A stretch of DNA of 64,000 nt from Nitrobacter hamburgensis X14 (lineage in GTDB: Bacteria; Pseudomonadota; Alphaproteobacteria; Rhizobiales; Xanthobacteraceae): the NCBI RefSeq assembly GCF_000013885.1, contig NC_007964.1:1660001-1724000 (forward strand). Reading direction: 5' to 3'. Position numbers and translations under genes: made by a program. Positions 48,697 through 58,109 of this stretch are shown piece after piece (within the stretch, counting starts at the first letter, position 1; the number at the start of each line of letters is the position of its first letter). Under the pieces are notes generated by a model that saw nothing but the letters and a program-made list of their open reading frames with translations, searched no databases and was not told the origin of the DNA.

Positions 48697-49908
48697 TCAG
48701 CCGATCGCTTCAACCAGCGCCATGCCTTCGCCGCGCCAGTGTCCGGCTCCGATCACGACAATCTGGGCCGGAGGCTTGGACATATCAATCTCCTGGCCCG
48801 ATGAATCGGCAGGCGCGAACAGCGATCCGCGCGACAGCGACAACGCGGCGACGGCCAGTCCAAGCGGAAACTGCGCCTCCATGATGTGACCGAACATTGT
48901 TCCGGTCGCGCGGACCGGGATGTCCGGATGGGCGCGAAGGAACGCGCGTTCTTCCGACGTGACCGGCTCGGCGCCGGTGGCGCCCGTGACGATCGCTGCG
49001 GCATCCGCGCGGCTGCCGAGCCTGGACCACAACGATTCCAGCGTCGATGTGGTGTCGCCGGAGCGTTTGCGCCGTGCATGATCGGCGACGACGTTGACCA
49101 GGCGCGCAAACGGCTTCGCGCCACGAGCCTCCGCGTGGGCTCGGGATTCAATCACCAGAAAAGCACCGCCGGATCCGAGCGCGAAGCCGCTGTGGTGCTC
49201 ACGCGTCCAGACCGGCGCGTGTTTTTCTTTCAGGTTGAAGTCGCCGAATTCGTAGAGGAGGAGCAAATCCTTCCGCTCGCCATTATGGGCGGCGCCGACC
49301 AGCGCGATGTCGCTTTGACCGGCGGCGATCCGCGCGAGCGCGATGCGCACCGCGTCGACGCCGGCGGCCTCTTCGCCCATGAAGGTGCGCGACGAACCGG
49401 TAACGCCGTGAACGATGGCAATGTTGCCGGCGAGAAGGTTGGACAACTGCGCCAGGAAGAGTGTCGGCCGCAGGTCGTTCATCAGCCGTTCGTTGAGAAA
49501 GCCGGGCGCGGAGTTGCCCTTTGCCTCGGCGTTCAGAATTCCGGCGTCGACGACAAGGTCGCGTTCGCCTCCACCTGCGGCGACGATCATGTCCATCCGC
49601 GCCAGTATATCCTTGTTGCCTTTGACACCGGCTGAATCGAGCGCCAGCCCCGCGGCGTAGGTCCCGATGCGCTGCCAGGCTTCCATCTGGCGCTGGTCGC
49701 CCTTTTTCGGAATCTGTGCGTCGAAGTTAACGGGCGCCAGCGGATGAACGACGTACGGCGCGAAGCTGTTCTCGTCGGCATTGATACGCCGCTGGTTCAG
49801 TGCATCCCAATGCGCATCAAGACCCTCGCCGAGCGAGGTGGCGAGCCCGATCCCGGTGATCCAGGCTTCGATCGGTGCTGAACGCGATGGTATCTCAGTC
49901 ATGGGCAA
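48697..49908 (-). CDS. KAS-like protein lacking the active-site Cys (FabF2XL, possible chain-length factor)
   Basis: 403 residues with the thiolase/KAS fold (WITGIGLATSLGEGLDAHW start; GFALGSGGAFLVIESRAHAEARGA; GTMFGHIMEAQFPLGLAVAAL). The nucleophile region reads IVHGVTGSSRTFMGEE with no Cys, and I find no cysteine anywhere in the protein. The HGTGT-type His motif is also absent; one His (FGHIMEA) remains. It cannot work as a normal condensing enzyme. By analogy with polyketide chain-length factors it may pair with FabF1XL; this is inference. Its start overlaps the fabZ end by about 14 bases (or 8 if M3 is used). Confidence 0.85.
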   Translation of the reverse strand: MPMTEIPSRSAPIEAWITGIGLATSLGEGLDAHWDALNQRRINADENSFAPYVVHPLAPVNFDAQIPKKGDQRQMEAWQRIGTYAAGLALDSAGVKGNKDILARMDMIVAAGGGERDLVVDAGILNAEAKGNSAPGFLNERLMNDLRPTLFLAQLSNLLAGNIAIVHGVTGSSRTFMGEEAAGVDAVRIALARIAAGQSDIALVGAAHNGERKDLLLLYEFGDFNLKEKHAPVWTREHHSGFALGSGGAFLVIESRAHAEARGAKPFARLVNVVADHARRKRSGDTTSTLESLWSRLGSRADAAAIVTGATGAEPVTSEERAFLRAHPDIPVRATGTMFGHIMEAQFPLGLAVAALSLSRGSLFAPADSSGQEIDMSKPPAQIVVIGAGHWRGEGMALVEAIG

Positions 49909-50368
49909 TCATTTGTTGCGGAAACCCGATGCGCCTGGCCATGGCCTCCATGTGTCCGCGCATATCCGCATTTGGGAAGGGGGCGATGCCAAACGTGATC
50001 GTCGCATTGCACCGCCGTTTGCCGCCGACACGGACGTTGGCTTGGGTGATGGCGTAGCCGGAGCCTTCGTGAACGATACTTGCTTCGATGCTCAGGAGTT
50101 CGCCGGGAGTCACAAAAGTTCGCATCTTGGCTTCCTTGACCGCGGCGAGAAACGGCATGCGCTCAAACTTCATCGACGCGATCAGCAACCAGCCCGACGC
50201 CTGCGCCATCGACTCGATCAACAGAACGCCCGGCATCAGCGGATATCCGGGGAAGTGCCCCTCGAAGATCGTGTTTTGCTGAGGCACCTGAGCCTCAACC
50301 GCGATCGTTTTCTCGCCGATATTGAGGTCGGTAATGCGATCGATCAGGTGAAAGTATGCGAGATCCAT
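49895..50368 (-). CDS. 3-hydroxyacyl-ACP dehydratase, VLCFA cluster (FabZXL)
   Basis: 157 residues, hot-dog fold. The central helix has catalytic H38 (FEGHFPGYPLMPG) and E52 (LLIESMAQASG), the FabZ pattern. It dehydrates 3-hydroxyacyl-AcpXL in each elongation cycle. It lies 10 bases after the acpXL stop and overlaps the next gene. Confidence 0.92.
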   Translation of the reverse strand: MDLAYFHLIDRITDLNIGEKTIAVEAQVPQQNTIFEGHFPGYPLMPGVLLIESMAQASGWLLIASMKFERMPFLAAVKEAKMRTFVTPGELLSIEASIVHEGSGYAITQANVRVGGKRRCNATITFGIAPFPNADMRGHMEAMARRIGFPQQMIAHD

Positions 50369-50378
50369 GGCCGCGTGA

Positions 50379-50660
50379 TTACGCGCCCTTGGCGGCGACC
50401 AACTCGTCGATGCGCGCGCTGAGGTTTTTCAGGACGAAGTATTGCTCGGTGGTCGCCTTGCCGTCGTTGACCTCCTGAGTCCACTTCTCCAGCGGCAGCT
50501 TGATCCCGAACGCCTTGTCGATTGCAAAAGCGATGTCGAGGAAATCCAGGCTGTCTATCCCCAAATCATCAATGGCATGGCTCTCGGGTGTGATCGTATC
50601 GCGTGGGATGTCGCAGGTTTCCGCGATAATGGTGGCGACCCGATCGAATGTGGAGGACAT
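50379..50660 (-). CDS. acpXL: Acyl carrier protein AcpXL
   Basis: 93 residues, acidic. The phosphopantetheine serine is S37 in DDLGIDSLDFLDIAF. The long C-terminal part (KWTQEVNDGKATTEQYFVLKNL) is typical of AcpXL rather than housekeeping AcpP. It carries the 27-hydroxyoctacosanoate-like chain for lipid A. It is the first gene of the operon; ATG 50660 follows a purine-rich AAAGATG leader. Confidence 0.94.
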   Translation of the reverse strand: MSSTFDRVATIIAETCDIPRDTITPESHAIDDLGIDSLDFLDIAFAIDKAFGIKLPLEKWTQEVNDGKATTEQYFVLKNLSARIDELVAAKGA

Positions 50661-50898
50661 CTTTAAGCCTTTGATATATTGAAGATAAATGTCGTATCGG
50701 CGTTCGACGGCGGCGCCGCCTCCGCAACGGCCGGCCCATCGTGCGGAGTCGAGTGCCCGTATATCGGAGCGCTGTCCCGAGTTCAATGGCACCGGGCGCT
50801 CCGCAAAGCCGTATTCCGCAGCCGAATCAGCGCGCTTGCTATCTTTTGCAGCCCTATCTTGGGGGCGTTGCGCTATGTGTGCAATCCTGAAGCCCCCG
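50661..50898. promoter_or_regulatory. Region upstream of the acpXL operon
   Basis: About 240 bases with no recognisable gene. An AT-rich stretch next to the acpXL start (50665-50695) should contain the operon promoter; I could not define its elements. Confidence 0.35.
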
Positions 50899-51180
50899 TC
50901 AGGGCGTGCGTAAATCGGCGATGCTCATGGCCAGCCACAGCCCGACGGCGATCAATGCGATCGTGAAGGCGAATGCGGCCGCATTTGCGAGCATCCGGTG
51001 GAGGAAGTCGTCCTGGTCGCGGGCAGGTCGGTGACGCGATGGATGGTCGGCTTGGTCCGGGGAGCCGGCGTTAGCGGCATTTGCCGAGGGCCGTTGTTCG
51101 GGCGTTCTTGCAGGCCGGCGCGGCCGGAACTGGAGCACGACGTGCTCTTCCTCCGAGGTTTTGGGTCGCTGTATTCCCAT
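50899..51180 (-). CDS. Small single-pass membrane protein, function unknown
   Basis: 93 residues. A charged, Pro/Arg-rich N-terminal 60 residues (MGIQRPKTSEEEHVVLQFRP) precedes one hydrophobic helix (about 64-88) and a short tail. No domain is recognised. It lies between the HerA-like ATPase and the acpXL operon, all on the minus strand. Confidence 0.6.
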   Translation of the reverse strand: MGIQRPKTSEEEHVVLQFRPRRPARTPEQRPSANAANAGSPDQADHPSRHRPARDQDDFLHRMLANAAAFAFTIALIAVGLWLAMSIADLRTP

Positions 51181-51371
51181 GGGTGCAGGTCCGCGGGTAT
51201 CAGGTCTGCAAGCTCCGGCGTGGATTTTATCACGCTGCGCGCGATCCTCACACAGAAAGTCGTCATGACGGCGTACAAAAATTCAGGGCACCGCCGGCCT
51301 CGCCGTCCGGCGGTGCCCTGTTCGATCCACATGCGGGTCATAAAGGAAGCCGGTTGGCCTGAAAGCAGAAG

Positions 51372-53138
51372 CTAGCGCAACGGCTTCTTCAGAAGCGAGA
51401 AACGGTCGGGATCGAGGCCCAGCGACGGCTGCAGCATCGGCGCGTTCAATGTGTGTACAACCGGCCTTTCCATGAAGCCGGGGTCGTTGGGCGCGTCGCG
51501 ATGCGAGGTCGCCCCGCGCCAGCGCTCGAGAACGGCGTCGACGAACTGCATGTCGTGGCCGCGGCTGGCGGACGGTGCCGTCGAGATCGTGGCTTCGCTG
51601 CGCGGCAACTGGTGGGCCGGGACTTCCTTGAAGCGCAGCCGGGTGGGAAGCGCGACGCCTTCGCCGAAGGCCAGCACCTCGCGGGTTCCGAGCGAAGGCA
51701 CGAACGAGAGCAGGTTCGCTGCCGCATCCGAGACCGCCGAGCGGAGCAACGCCTGGTCGCGGTCGTTGGCGAGGCGCATCGTGAACAGCGTGTTGCATTG
51801 GGAAATGATGGTGGCGTCGAGTTCGGCCGGGCGCTGCGTCACGAGGCCAAGATAGACTCCGTACTTGCGGCCTTCCTTGGCGATGCGGGAAATCGCCTTG
51901 CGGGTCGGGCCGAAGCCGATATTGCGGTCGGCGGACGCATAGCGGTGGGCTTCCTCGCAGACGAACAGCAGCGGCGAGACGCCGTCGCTCCACAGCCCGA
52001 AGTCGAACGCCATGCGGCAGAGAACCGACACCACGGAATCGACGACCTCCGCGGGAAATCCCGCAAGCTGCATGATGGTCATCGGCCTGCCGTTGGCGGG
52101 CAGGCGAAACAACAGGCTGACGACTTCGGCCATGGTATCGCCGCCGACGTTCGCATTGTCGAACATGAAGGCGTAGCGGGGATCGTTCCGTACGGTTTCG
52201 ATGCGCGAGATCAGCTTGTGGTAGACGATGCGCGAGGAGCGGTTTTCCAGCCTGCCCATGCGCTCGTCGATCAGCGAGATCATGTCGACCAGGCGATAGG
52301 GCACCGGCGTGTCGGCGGTGAAGCCGACTCTCTTGGGATCGATGCGCTTGAGGCCGACACGGTCGGCGTGCTGATATTGCGTATAGACACCCTTCGCAAT
52401 CGGGATCACCTCGGCGAGGATGTCGAGCTCCTCCGGCACGCCGGGCCGCCCTGCGAACAGAACGTCGACGATTTCCTCGAAGTTGAACAGCCAGAACGGC
52501 AGTTTCAGGTTGCGGGGGTTGAGCACGAGGGCGCGCTCGCCGAAACACCGGCCGTACTCGTTGTGCACGTCGAGCAGGAAGATGCGGAGATTGGGCCGCG
52601 ATTTCAGGATTTCGTTGATGAGCAGCGAAACGCCGCTCGACTTGCCGACGCCGGTTGAGCCGAGCACGGCGAAGTGCTTGCTGAGCATTTCCTCGATGTC
52701 GACATAGGCTGTGACGGACTGATCCTGCTGCAGCGTGCCGACATCGATCTGATCCGATCCGCTGGGTGCGTAGATGGTGCGGAGTTCCTGGTTGGTGACC
52801 AGCTCCGCCGGGTCGTCGATCGCCGGATAGTTGGTGACGCCGCGCTGGAAACGGAGGCGGGGACCGGAGCTGTCGAGGATTTCGCCAAGCAGATCGACCG
52901 AGGCGCTCGCCATGAACTCATCCGAGGATGGCAGATGTTCACAGGAGACCTCCGTGATCATCGCGACGATCGTGGAGGCCACGCTGCGCAGGCTGACGAA
53001 CCGGCCGACGGTGGCGCGCGCGGCCGCCGACGACATGCAGCCGGTCTTCAGAATGCCGACCCGTGCCTGCGATCCGCGTACGGAGATCACGCGTCCGAAG
53101 GAATTGGCGGAAATCGAATGAAGCATTTTGCTGATCAC
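51372..53138 (-). CDS. HerA/VirB4-like P-loop ATPase (DUF87 type)
   Basis: 588 residues. A small beta-barrel HAS-barrel-like N-terminus (FGRVISVRGSQARVGIL, about 14-70) is followed by a RecA-type ATPase. Walker A is VLGSTGVGKSSGVSLLI (about 172-188); Walker B is LLFVCEEAHRYAS, followed by RKAISRIAKEGRKYGVYLGLVTQRPAELDATIISQCNT with sensor and arginine-finger features of HerA hexamers. In archaea HerA works with NurA nuclease; in bacteria relatives occur with nucleases or alone. No nuclease gene is nearby. Start at 53138 or 53126. Confidence 0.88.
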   Translation of the reverse strand: MISKMLHSISANSFGRVISVRGSQARVGILKTGCMSSAAARATVGRFVSLRSVASTIVAMITEVSCEHLPSSDEFMASASVDLLGEILDSSGPRLRFQRGVTNYPAIDDPAELVTNQELRTIYAPSGSDQIDVGTLQQDQSVTAYVDIEEMLSKHFAVLGSTGVGKSSGVSLLINEILKSRPNLRIFLLDVHNEYGRCFGERALVLNPRNLKLPFWLFNFEEIVDVLFAGRPGVPEELDILAEVIPIAKGVYTQYQHADRVGLKRIDPKRVGFTADTPVPYRLVDMISLIDERMGRLENRSSRIVYHKLISRIETVRNDPRYAFMFDNANVGGDTMAEVVSLLFRLPANGRPMTIMQLAGFPAEVVDSVVSVLCRMAFDFGLWSDGVSPLLFVCEEAHRYASADRNIGFGPTRKAISRIAKEGRKYGVYLGLVTQRPAELDATIISQCNTLFTMRLANDRDQALLRSAVSDAAANLLSFVPSLGTREVLAFGEGVALPTRLRFKEVPAHQLPRSEATISTAPSASRGHDMQFVDAVLERWRGATSHRDAPNDPGFMERPVVHTLNAPMLQPSLGLDPDRFSLLKKPLR

Positions 53139-53472
53139 ATTTCTTGTGCAGTTCTGCTGCCCGACTATCGCATGTGGTTATTGCAAAAACTGTTAAGCCA
53201 GACGGTATCAGGATCGTGGCACGACAGGTCTGCCATGCGCGGTGCGCGGCTGCATTGCTGCCGCCTCCATGTCTCGCGTTGTTTTTATGGAAGAATGCTG
53301 GAGGGCGCGGAGCTGGCTGGCCGCCACCCCGCCACCGGGTTTAAAGGTTTCATTTACCTTAACGGTAGCGTCGAAAAAGCCAGGGGACCGGAGCCGCCGT
53401 GATGCCGCGGCCGGGATCGCCGGCGACCGCATCGGCCGTCGCAATCCTGATATATCGATTTGTAAGTAGAAC
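53139..53472. other. Intergenic region between the HerA-like gene and tRNA-Gln (334 bases)
   Basis: I find no credible gene. Short open frames here have atypical composition or no ribosome binding site. AT-rich sequence near 53445-53465 may belong to the tRNA terminator. Confidence 0.45.
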
Positions 53473-53546
53473 TGGCTGGGGAACTAGGATTCGAACCTAG
53501 ACAAACAGAGTCAGAGTCTGTTGTGCTACCGTTACACCATTCCCCA
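53473..53546 (-). tRNA. tRNA-Gln (anticodon CUG)
   Basis: A complete 74-base cloverleaf on the minus strand. Acceptor TGGGGAA pairs with TTCCCCA, discriminator G, and an encoded CCA tail. The anticodon stem ACAGA/TCTGT closes the loop CTCTGAC, giving anticodon CTG, which reads CAG. The T arm is CTAGG-TTCGAAT-CCTAG. Confidence 0.97.
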
Positions 53547-53732
53547 AGTTTAATTCAGCTTTTGCAATACGTTATGGAACGCTGGCTGAGTTGCGACGGC
53601 ATCGCCGGCAAACGTGGGTTCTTCTACTCGTTCGCTCCCTGTTTTGGCAAGCGCGCGGGCGAGGCGGGGGTGAATTTCGTTCGGGCCGGATCCGGGGGGA
53701 CGGAGGCCTTGGCTTGCGGTATCAAGCGCGCG

Positions 53733-56700
53733 CTATTCGGCCGCTTCCTTGACCGAGGCGTTGCCTGACAGGTCGCGATCGCCGCCGGCGTTGCCCGCGC
53801 GCCCCAAGCCGGACAGCCAGTTGGAGAACTGGTCGAGGTAGAGATAGACCACCGGCGTGGTGAACAGCGTCAGCGCCTGACTGACCAGCAGTCCGCCGAC
53901 CATGGCGTAGCCGAGCGGCTGGCGGATTTCCGCGCCGGTGCCGGTGCCCAGCATCAGCGGCACCCCGCCGAGCATCGCGGCCATGGTCGTCATCATGATC
54001 GGCCGGAAGCGGAGCAGGGCGGCCTTGCGGATGGATTCCTCCGGCGACAGATGCTCCTCGCGCTCGGCCGCGATCGCGAAGTCGACCATCATGATGCCGT
54101 TCTTCTTGACGATACCGATCAGCAGGATGATGCCGATCAGCGCGATCAGGCTGAAGTCGTAGCCGAACAGCATCAGTGTCGCGAGAGCGCCGACACCGGC
54201 CGACGGCAGCGTCGACAGGATCGTGATCGGGTGGATGTAGCTCTCGTAGAGGATGCCGAGGATCAGGTACACCACGACCAGCGCGGCCAGGATCAACAGC
54301 GGCACGGTGCCGAGCGACTGCTGGAACGCCTGCGCGGTGCCCTGGAAGCTGCCATTGAGCGTGGCCGGCGTGCCGAGCTCTCGCATGGCGCTCTGTATGG
54401 CGTCGGTGGCTTGTCCCAGCGCCACGTTTTGCGCGAGGTTGAAACTGATGGTGATGGCGGGAAACTGGCCCTGATGGCTGATCGACAGCGGCCTCACCGG
54501 CACCGTCGTCCACTTGGCGAAGACTGAAAGCGGGACCTGTTCGCCGGTAAGCGGCGACTTGACGTAGATATTGTCCAGCGTGTCGACCTTGCCCTGCAAC
54601 TCGGGAAGAATTTCCAGGATCACGTGATAGCTGTTGAGCTGCGTGAAGTACTGCGCGACCTGGCGTTGGCCGAAGGCGTCGTAAAGCGTGTCGTCGATGA
54701 GCTGCGGCGCGATGCCGTAACGGGATGCGGCGTCGCGGTCGATCGTCAGCGTCAGCGTGGTGCCGCGGGTCTGCTGGTCGGTGGCGACGTCGCGCAACTG
54801 GGGCAGCGTGGTCAGCTTTTCCAGGACTTTCGGTGCCCAGCTATTCAATTCGTCGAGATTGGCATCCTGAAGCGTATATTCGAACTGCGTGCGGGTGGCG
54901 CGGCCGCCGAGTCGGACGTCCTGCGACGCCTGAAGAAACTGCCGCGCGCCTTCGACCTTGTCGAGCCTGGGTCGCAGCCGCGCGATGATCTGCTGCGCCG
55001 ATGCGTCGCGCTCCTCGCGTGGTTTCAGCGTGACATACATGCGGCCGTTGTTGAGAGCGCTGCCGCCGCCGCCGATGAACATGGCGATGCTGGCGACGCC
55101 GGGATCGGCCATCACGATTTGCCCCAGCTCCTCCTGCTTCTTCTTCATCTCGTCGAAGGAGATGTCCTGCGCCGCCTCGGAGGTGCCGAGGATCATGCCG
55201 TTGTCCTGCTGCGGGAAGAATCCCTTCGGGATGATGACGAACAGATAGACCGACAGGCCGAGGGTCAGGAAAAACACCAGAAGCGTGGTCCGCCGCCAGC
55301 GCAGGACCAGATCGAGTCCGCGGCGATAGGCGTCGAGCATGGCATTGAAGCCGCGTTCGCTGACCTGATAGAGCTTACCATGCCGGACGTTGTGTTGATT
55401 TCGCAGGAAACGCGACGCCATCATCGGAGTCAGTGTCAGGGACACGACGAGCGACACGAAGATCGCCATCGCCAGCGTGACCGCGAATTCGCGGAACAGG
55501 CGTCCGATGATGCCGCCCATCAGCAGCAGCGGGATCAGCACCGCGACCAGCGAAATGCTGATCGACATGATGGTGAAGCCGATCTCGCTCGCGCCTTTCA
55601 GCGCCGCCGCCATCGGCGTTTCCCCCTGTTCGATGTAGCGGCTGATGTTTTCCAGCATGACGATGGCGTCGTCGACGACAAAGCCGACCGAAATCGTCAG
55701 CGCCATCAGCGAGAGATTGTCGAGCGAATAGCCGAACGGCCACATCAGGGCGCAGGCGCCGAGCAGCGCCAGCGGAACGGTGACGCTCGGGATGATGGTC
55801 GCCCAGAAGCTGCGCAAGAACAGAAAGATCACCATCACGACGAGGACAATGGTGATGAGCAGGGTGAACTGAACGTCATCGACCGCGGCGCGAATGGTGG
55901 TGGTGCGGTCGCTGATGATCTTGATCTTGATCGCGGGCGGGATCGCCGCGATCAATTTTGGCAGCTCTGCCTTGATCCGATCGACCGTGTCGATGACGTT
56001 GGCGCCGGGTTGCTTGAAAATGACGAGGAACACGCCGCGCTCGCCGTTCGCCCAGGCCGCCCGCTTGTTGTCCTCGGGGCCTGATACGGCCCGGCCGATG
56101 TCGCGGATGCGCAACGGCCCGCCGTTGCGATAGGCGATGACGACGTCGTTCCAGTCTTTCGACGCGGTCAACTGGTCGTTGGCATAGATGGTGTAGCTGC
56201 GCGTTCCCCCGTCGATGCTGCCTTTCGGGTTATTGACCGTCGTCAGGGTGATCTGGCTGCGGATGTCCTCCAGCGACAATCTCTTGGCCACGAGCTTGGC
56301 CGGATCGATCTGGATGCGGATAGCGGGCTTCTGCTGGCCGCCGACGAAGACCTGGGCGACGCCGGCAATCTGGCTGATCTGCTGCGCCATCTGGGCGTCG
56401 GTATCGTCGCTCACCGTCGTCAAGGGCAGGGTATCGGACGTTGCGGACAGCAGCATGATCGGCGAGTCGGCCGGATTGACCTTACGATAGGTCGGCGGAC
56501 TCGGAAGGTTCTTCGGCAACTGGCCGCCCGCGGCGTTGATCGCGCCCTGAATGTCGTTGGCCGCGCCGTCGATGTTGCGGTTGAGGTCGAACTGGATCGT
56601 GATCGCGGTCGATCCGATCGAACTGGTCGACGTCATCTGCGCGATGCCGGGGATCTGCGCCATTTGCCGCTCAAGCGGCTGCGCTACCGACGACGCCATG

Positions 56701-56879
56701 GTTTCGGGGCTTGCGCCGGGCAGGGTAGCGGAGACCTGAATGGTCGGAAAATCGACCTGCGGCAGCGGCGCGACCGGGAGCAGCGGAAATGCCACCAGGC
56801 CGACAAACAGAATGCCCGCCATCAGCAACGAGGTTGCGATGGGATAGCGAATAAACGGCGCAGAAATGCTCTCGTTCAT
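53733..56879 (-). CDS. RND multidrug efflux permease, MdtB/MdtC-like
   Basis: 1,048 residues, full length. RND topology: one helix at the start (SAPFIRYPIATSLLMAGIL), a large periplasmic loop, six helices near 335-540, a second loop and six helices at the end. Typical motifs are VDDAIVMLENISRYIEQGE (TM4 proton-relay Asp residues) and FFPQQDNGMI. It exports drugs or toxic compounds with proton uptake. The adaptor gene precedes it with one base between; no outer-membrane factor gene is present, so it probably borrows a TolC-type channel. Confidence 0.94.
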   Translation of the reverse strand: MNESISAPFIRYPIATSLLMAGILFVGLVAFPLLPVAPLPQVDFPTIQVSATLPGASPETMASSVAQPLERQMAQIPGIAQMTSTSSIGSTAITIQFDLNRNIDGAANDIQGAINAAGGQLPKNLPSPPTYRKVNPADSPIMLLSATSDTLPLTTVSDDTDAQMAQQISQIAGVAQVFVGGQQKPAIRIQIDPAKLVAKRLSLEDIRSQITLTTVNNPKGSIDGGTRSYTIYANDQLTASKDWNDVVIAYRNGGPLRIRDIGRAVSGPEDNKRAAWANGERGVFLVIFKQPGANVIDTVDRIKAELPKLIAAIPPAIKIKIISDRTTTIRAAVDDVQFTLLITIVLVVMVIFLFLRSFWATIIPSVTVPLALLGACALMWPFGYSLDNLSLMALTISVGFVVDDAIVMLENISRYIEQGETPMAAALKGASEIGFTIMSISISLVAVLIPLLLMGGIIGRLFREFAVTLAMAIFVSLVVSLTLTPMMASRFLRNQHNVRHGKLYQVSERGFNAMLDAYRRGLDLVLRWRRTTLLVFFLTLGLSVYLFVIIPKGFFPQQDNGMILGTSEAAQDISFDEMKKKQEELGQIVMADPGVASIAMFIGGGGSALNNGRMYVTLKPREERDASAQQIIARLRPRLDKVEGARQFLQASQDVRLGGRATRTQFEYTLQDANLDELNSWAPKVLEKLTTLPQLRDVATDQQTRGTTLTLTIDRDAASRYGIAPQLIDDTLYDAFGQRQVAQYFTQLNSYHVILEILPELQGKVDTLDNIYVKSPLTGEQVPLSVFAKWTTVPVRPLSISHQGQFPAITISFNLAQNVALGQATDAIQSAMRELGTPATLNGSFQGTAQAFQQSLGTVPLLILAALVVVYLILGILYESYIHPITILSTLPSAGVGALATLMLFGYDFSLIALIGIILLIGIVKKNGIMMVDFAIAAEREEHLSPEESIRKAALLRFRPIMMTTMAAMLGGVPLMLGTGTGAEIRQPLGYAMVGGLLVSQALTLFTTPVVYLYLDQFSNWLSGLGRAGNAGGDRDLSGNASVKEAAE

Positions 56880-56880
56880 C

Positions 56881-58068
56881 CTAGTGGGCCTTGCCAGCAG
56901 CCTTGCCCTCAGAGGGCTCGGAGTCCGCGACTGTGGTGGTCACGACCGACCCCGGCTGAACCCGGTATTGTCCAGCGACTATAACATGGTCTCCGGGGGT
57001 CAGCCCGTCCTCGATGACGGTTTGGCCATCGATCGACGGCCCGACCCTGATGTTGCGAAGCTCGGCCTTGTTGTCCTGATTGACGGCGTAGGCATAGAGT
57101 CCGTCGGTTCCGTGCTTGACGGCGTCGTCGGGGGCCACGACGGCATTCCTCCGGGTGGACACCAGCAACCGCGTCGCGACCGACTGCCCGGGCCACAGGA
57201 CGTGATCCTTGTTCTCGAAGATCGCCTTGAGGCGGATGGTGCCGCTCGTGGTGTCGACCTGATTGTTGATCAGCGCCAGCGTTCCCTCGGACAGGATCCG
57301 CTTGCCGTCGGTGGAGTACGCGATCGTCTTTGGCGGCCCGGCGGCGAGGGCGTCCTTGATCTGCGGCAGTTGCTCTTCCGGCGCGGTGAAAATCACCGCG
57401 ATCGGTTCGATCTGCGCGATGGTGACGATGCCGGTCTGCGTCGAGGCGTTGACGATGTTGCCCTGATCGACCTGACGGAAGCCGGTGACGCCCGCGATAG
57501 GCGCGCGGATGTTGGTGTAGTCGAGCTGGGTTTGCGCGTTGGAAATCGTGGCTTCGTCCGCCGCGATCTGCGCGGTGAGTTGCTGCACCGTGGATCGCTG
57601 GGTGTCGGTCTGCTGCCGCGTCGCGAATTCGCCGAGCTGGGTATAGCGCCGCAAGTCGAGGTTGGCATTGGCCAGATTGGCTTCATCCTGCGCCTTTTTG
57701 GCCTTGGCCTGATCGAGCGCCGCCTGGAATGGCCGCGGATCGATATGGGCGAGCAGGTCGCCGCTCTGGACCAGTTGGCCCTCCTTGAAGACGATCCGGT
57801 CGATCTGGCCATCGACACGGGTCCGCACCACGACGGTGTTGAAACCCTGAACTGTCCCGAGTCCGGTCAGATAGATCGGGAAATTGCTCTTCTTCACGGT
57901 TGCGATCTGGACCGGGACCGGGCTGTCCGTTGCGGCGTCGGCTCGATCCGCGCCGTTATGCTCTTTCGCGCTGTGCTGCCAAAGCGCGTAACCGCCCGCA
58001 AGGGCGATCACCGCGACGAGGGATGCCCAACCGAGAGTTCGCAACCGGGACATGGTGGCTCGAAGCAT
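56881..58068 (-). CDS. RND efflux periplasmic adaptor, MdtA-like
   Basis: 395 residues. A membrane anchor (about 10-28), a lipoyl half-motif (VVVRTRVDGQIDRIVFKEGQLVQSGDLLAHID), a coiled hairpin (about 110-170) and the second half-motif YTNIRAPIAGVTGFRQVDQGNIVN. Beta-barrel and membrane-proximal domains follow. It links the inner-membrane pump to an outer-membrane channel. Divergent from marR, with two small palindromes between. Confidence 0.93.
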   Translation of the reverse strand: MLRATMSRLRTLGWASLVAVIALAGGYALWQHSAKEHNGADRADAATDSPVPVQIATVKKSNFPIYLTGLGTVQGFNTVVVRTRVDGQIDRIVFKEGQLVQSGDLLAHIDPRPFQAALDQAKAKKAQDEANLANANLDLRRYTQLGEFATRQQTDTQRSTVQQLTAQIAADEATISNAQTQLDYTNIRAPIAGVTGFRQVDQGNIVNASTQTGIVTIAQIEPIAVIFTAPEEQLPQIKDALAAGPPKTIAYSTDGKRILSEGTLALINNQVDTTSGTIRLKAIFENKDHVLWPGQSVATRLLVSTRRNAVVAPDDAVKHGTDGLYAYAVNQDNKAELRNIRVGPSIDGQTVIEDGLTPGDHVIVAGQYRVQPGSVVTTTVADSEPSEGKAAGKAH

Positions 58069-58109
58069 TGAAAAATCGGGACTTCAAAATTGTCCGGGTA
58101 GCCGTAGAT

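Noticed and set aside
51453..52658. A 401-codon plus-strand frame opposite the HerA-like ATPase
   Set aside because: Shadow frame with no recognisable motif or ribosome binding site.
53144..53470. Small open frames between the HerA-like gene and tRNA-Gln
   Set aside because: No ribosome binding site, no domain, and conflicting frames on both strands.
54624..58071. Long plus-strand frames opposite the RND pump and adaptor
   Set aside because: Antisense shadows; the minus-strand proteins carry full family motifs.
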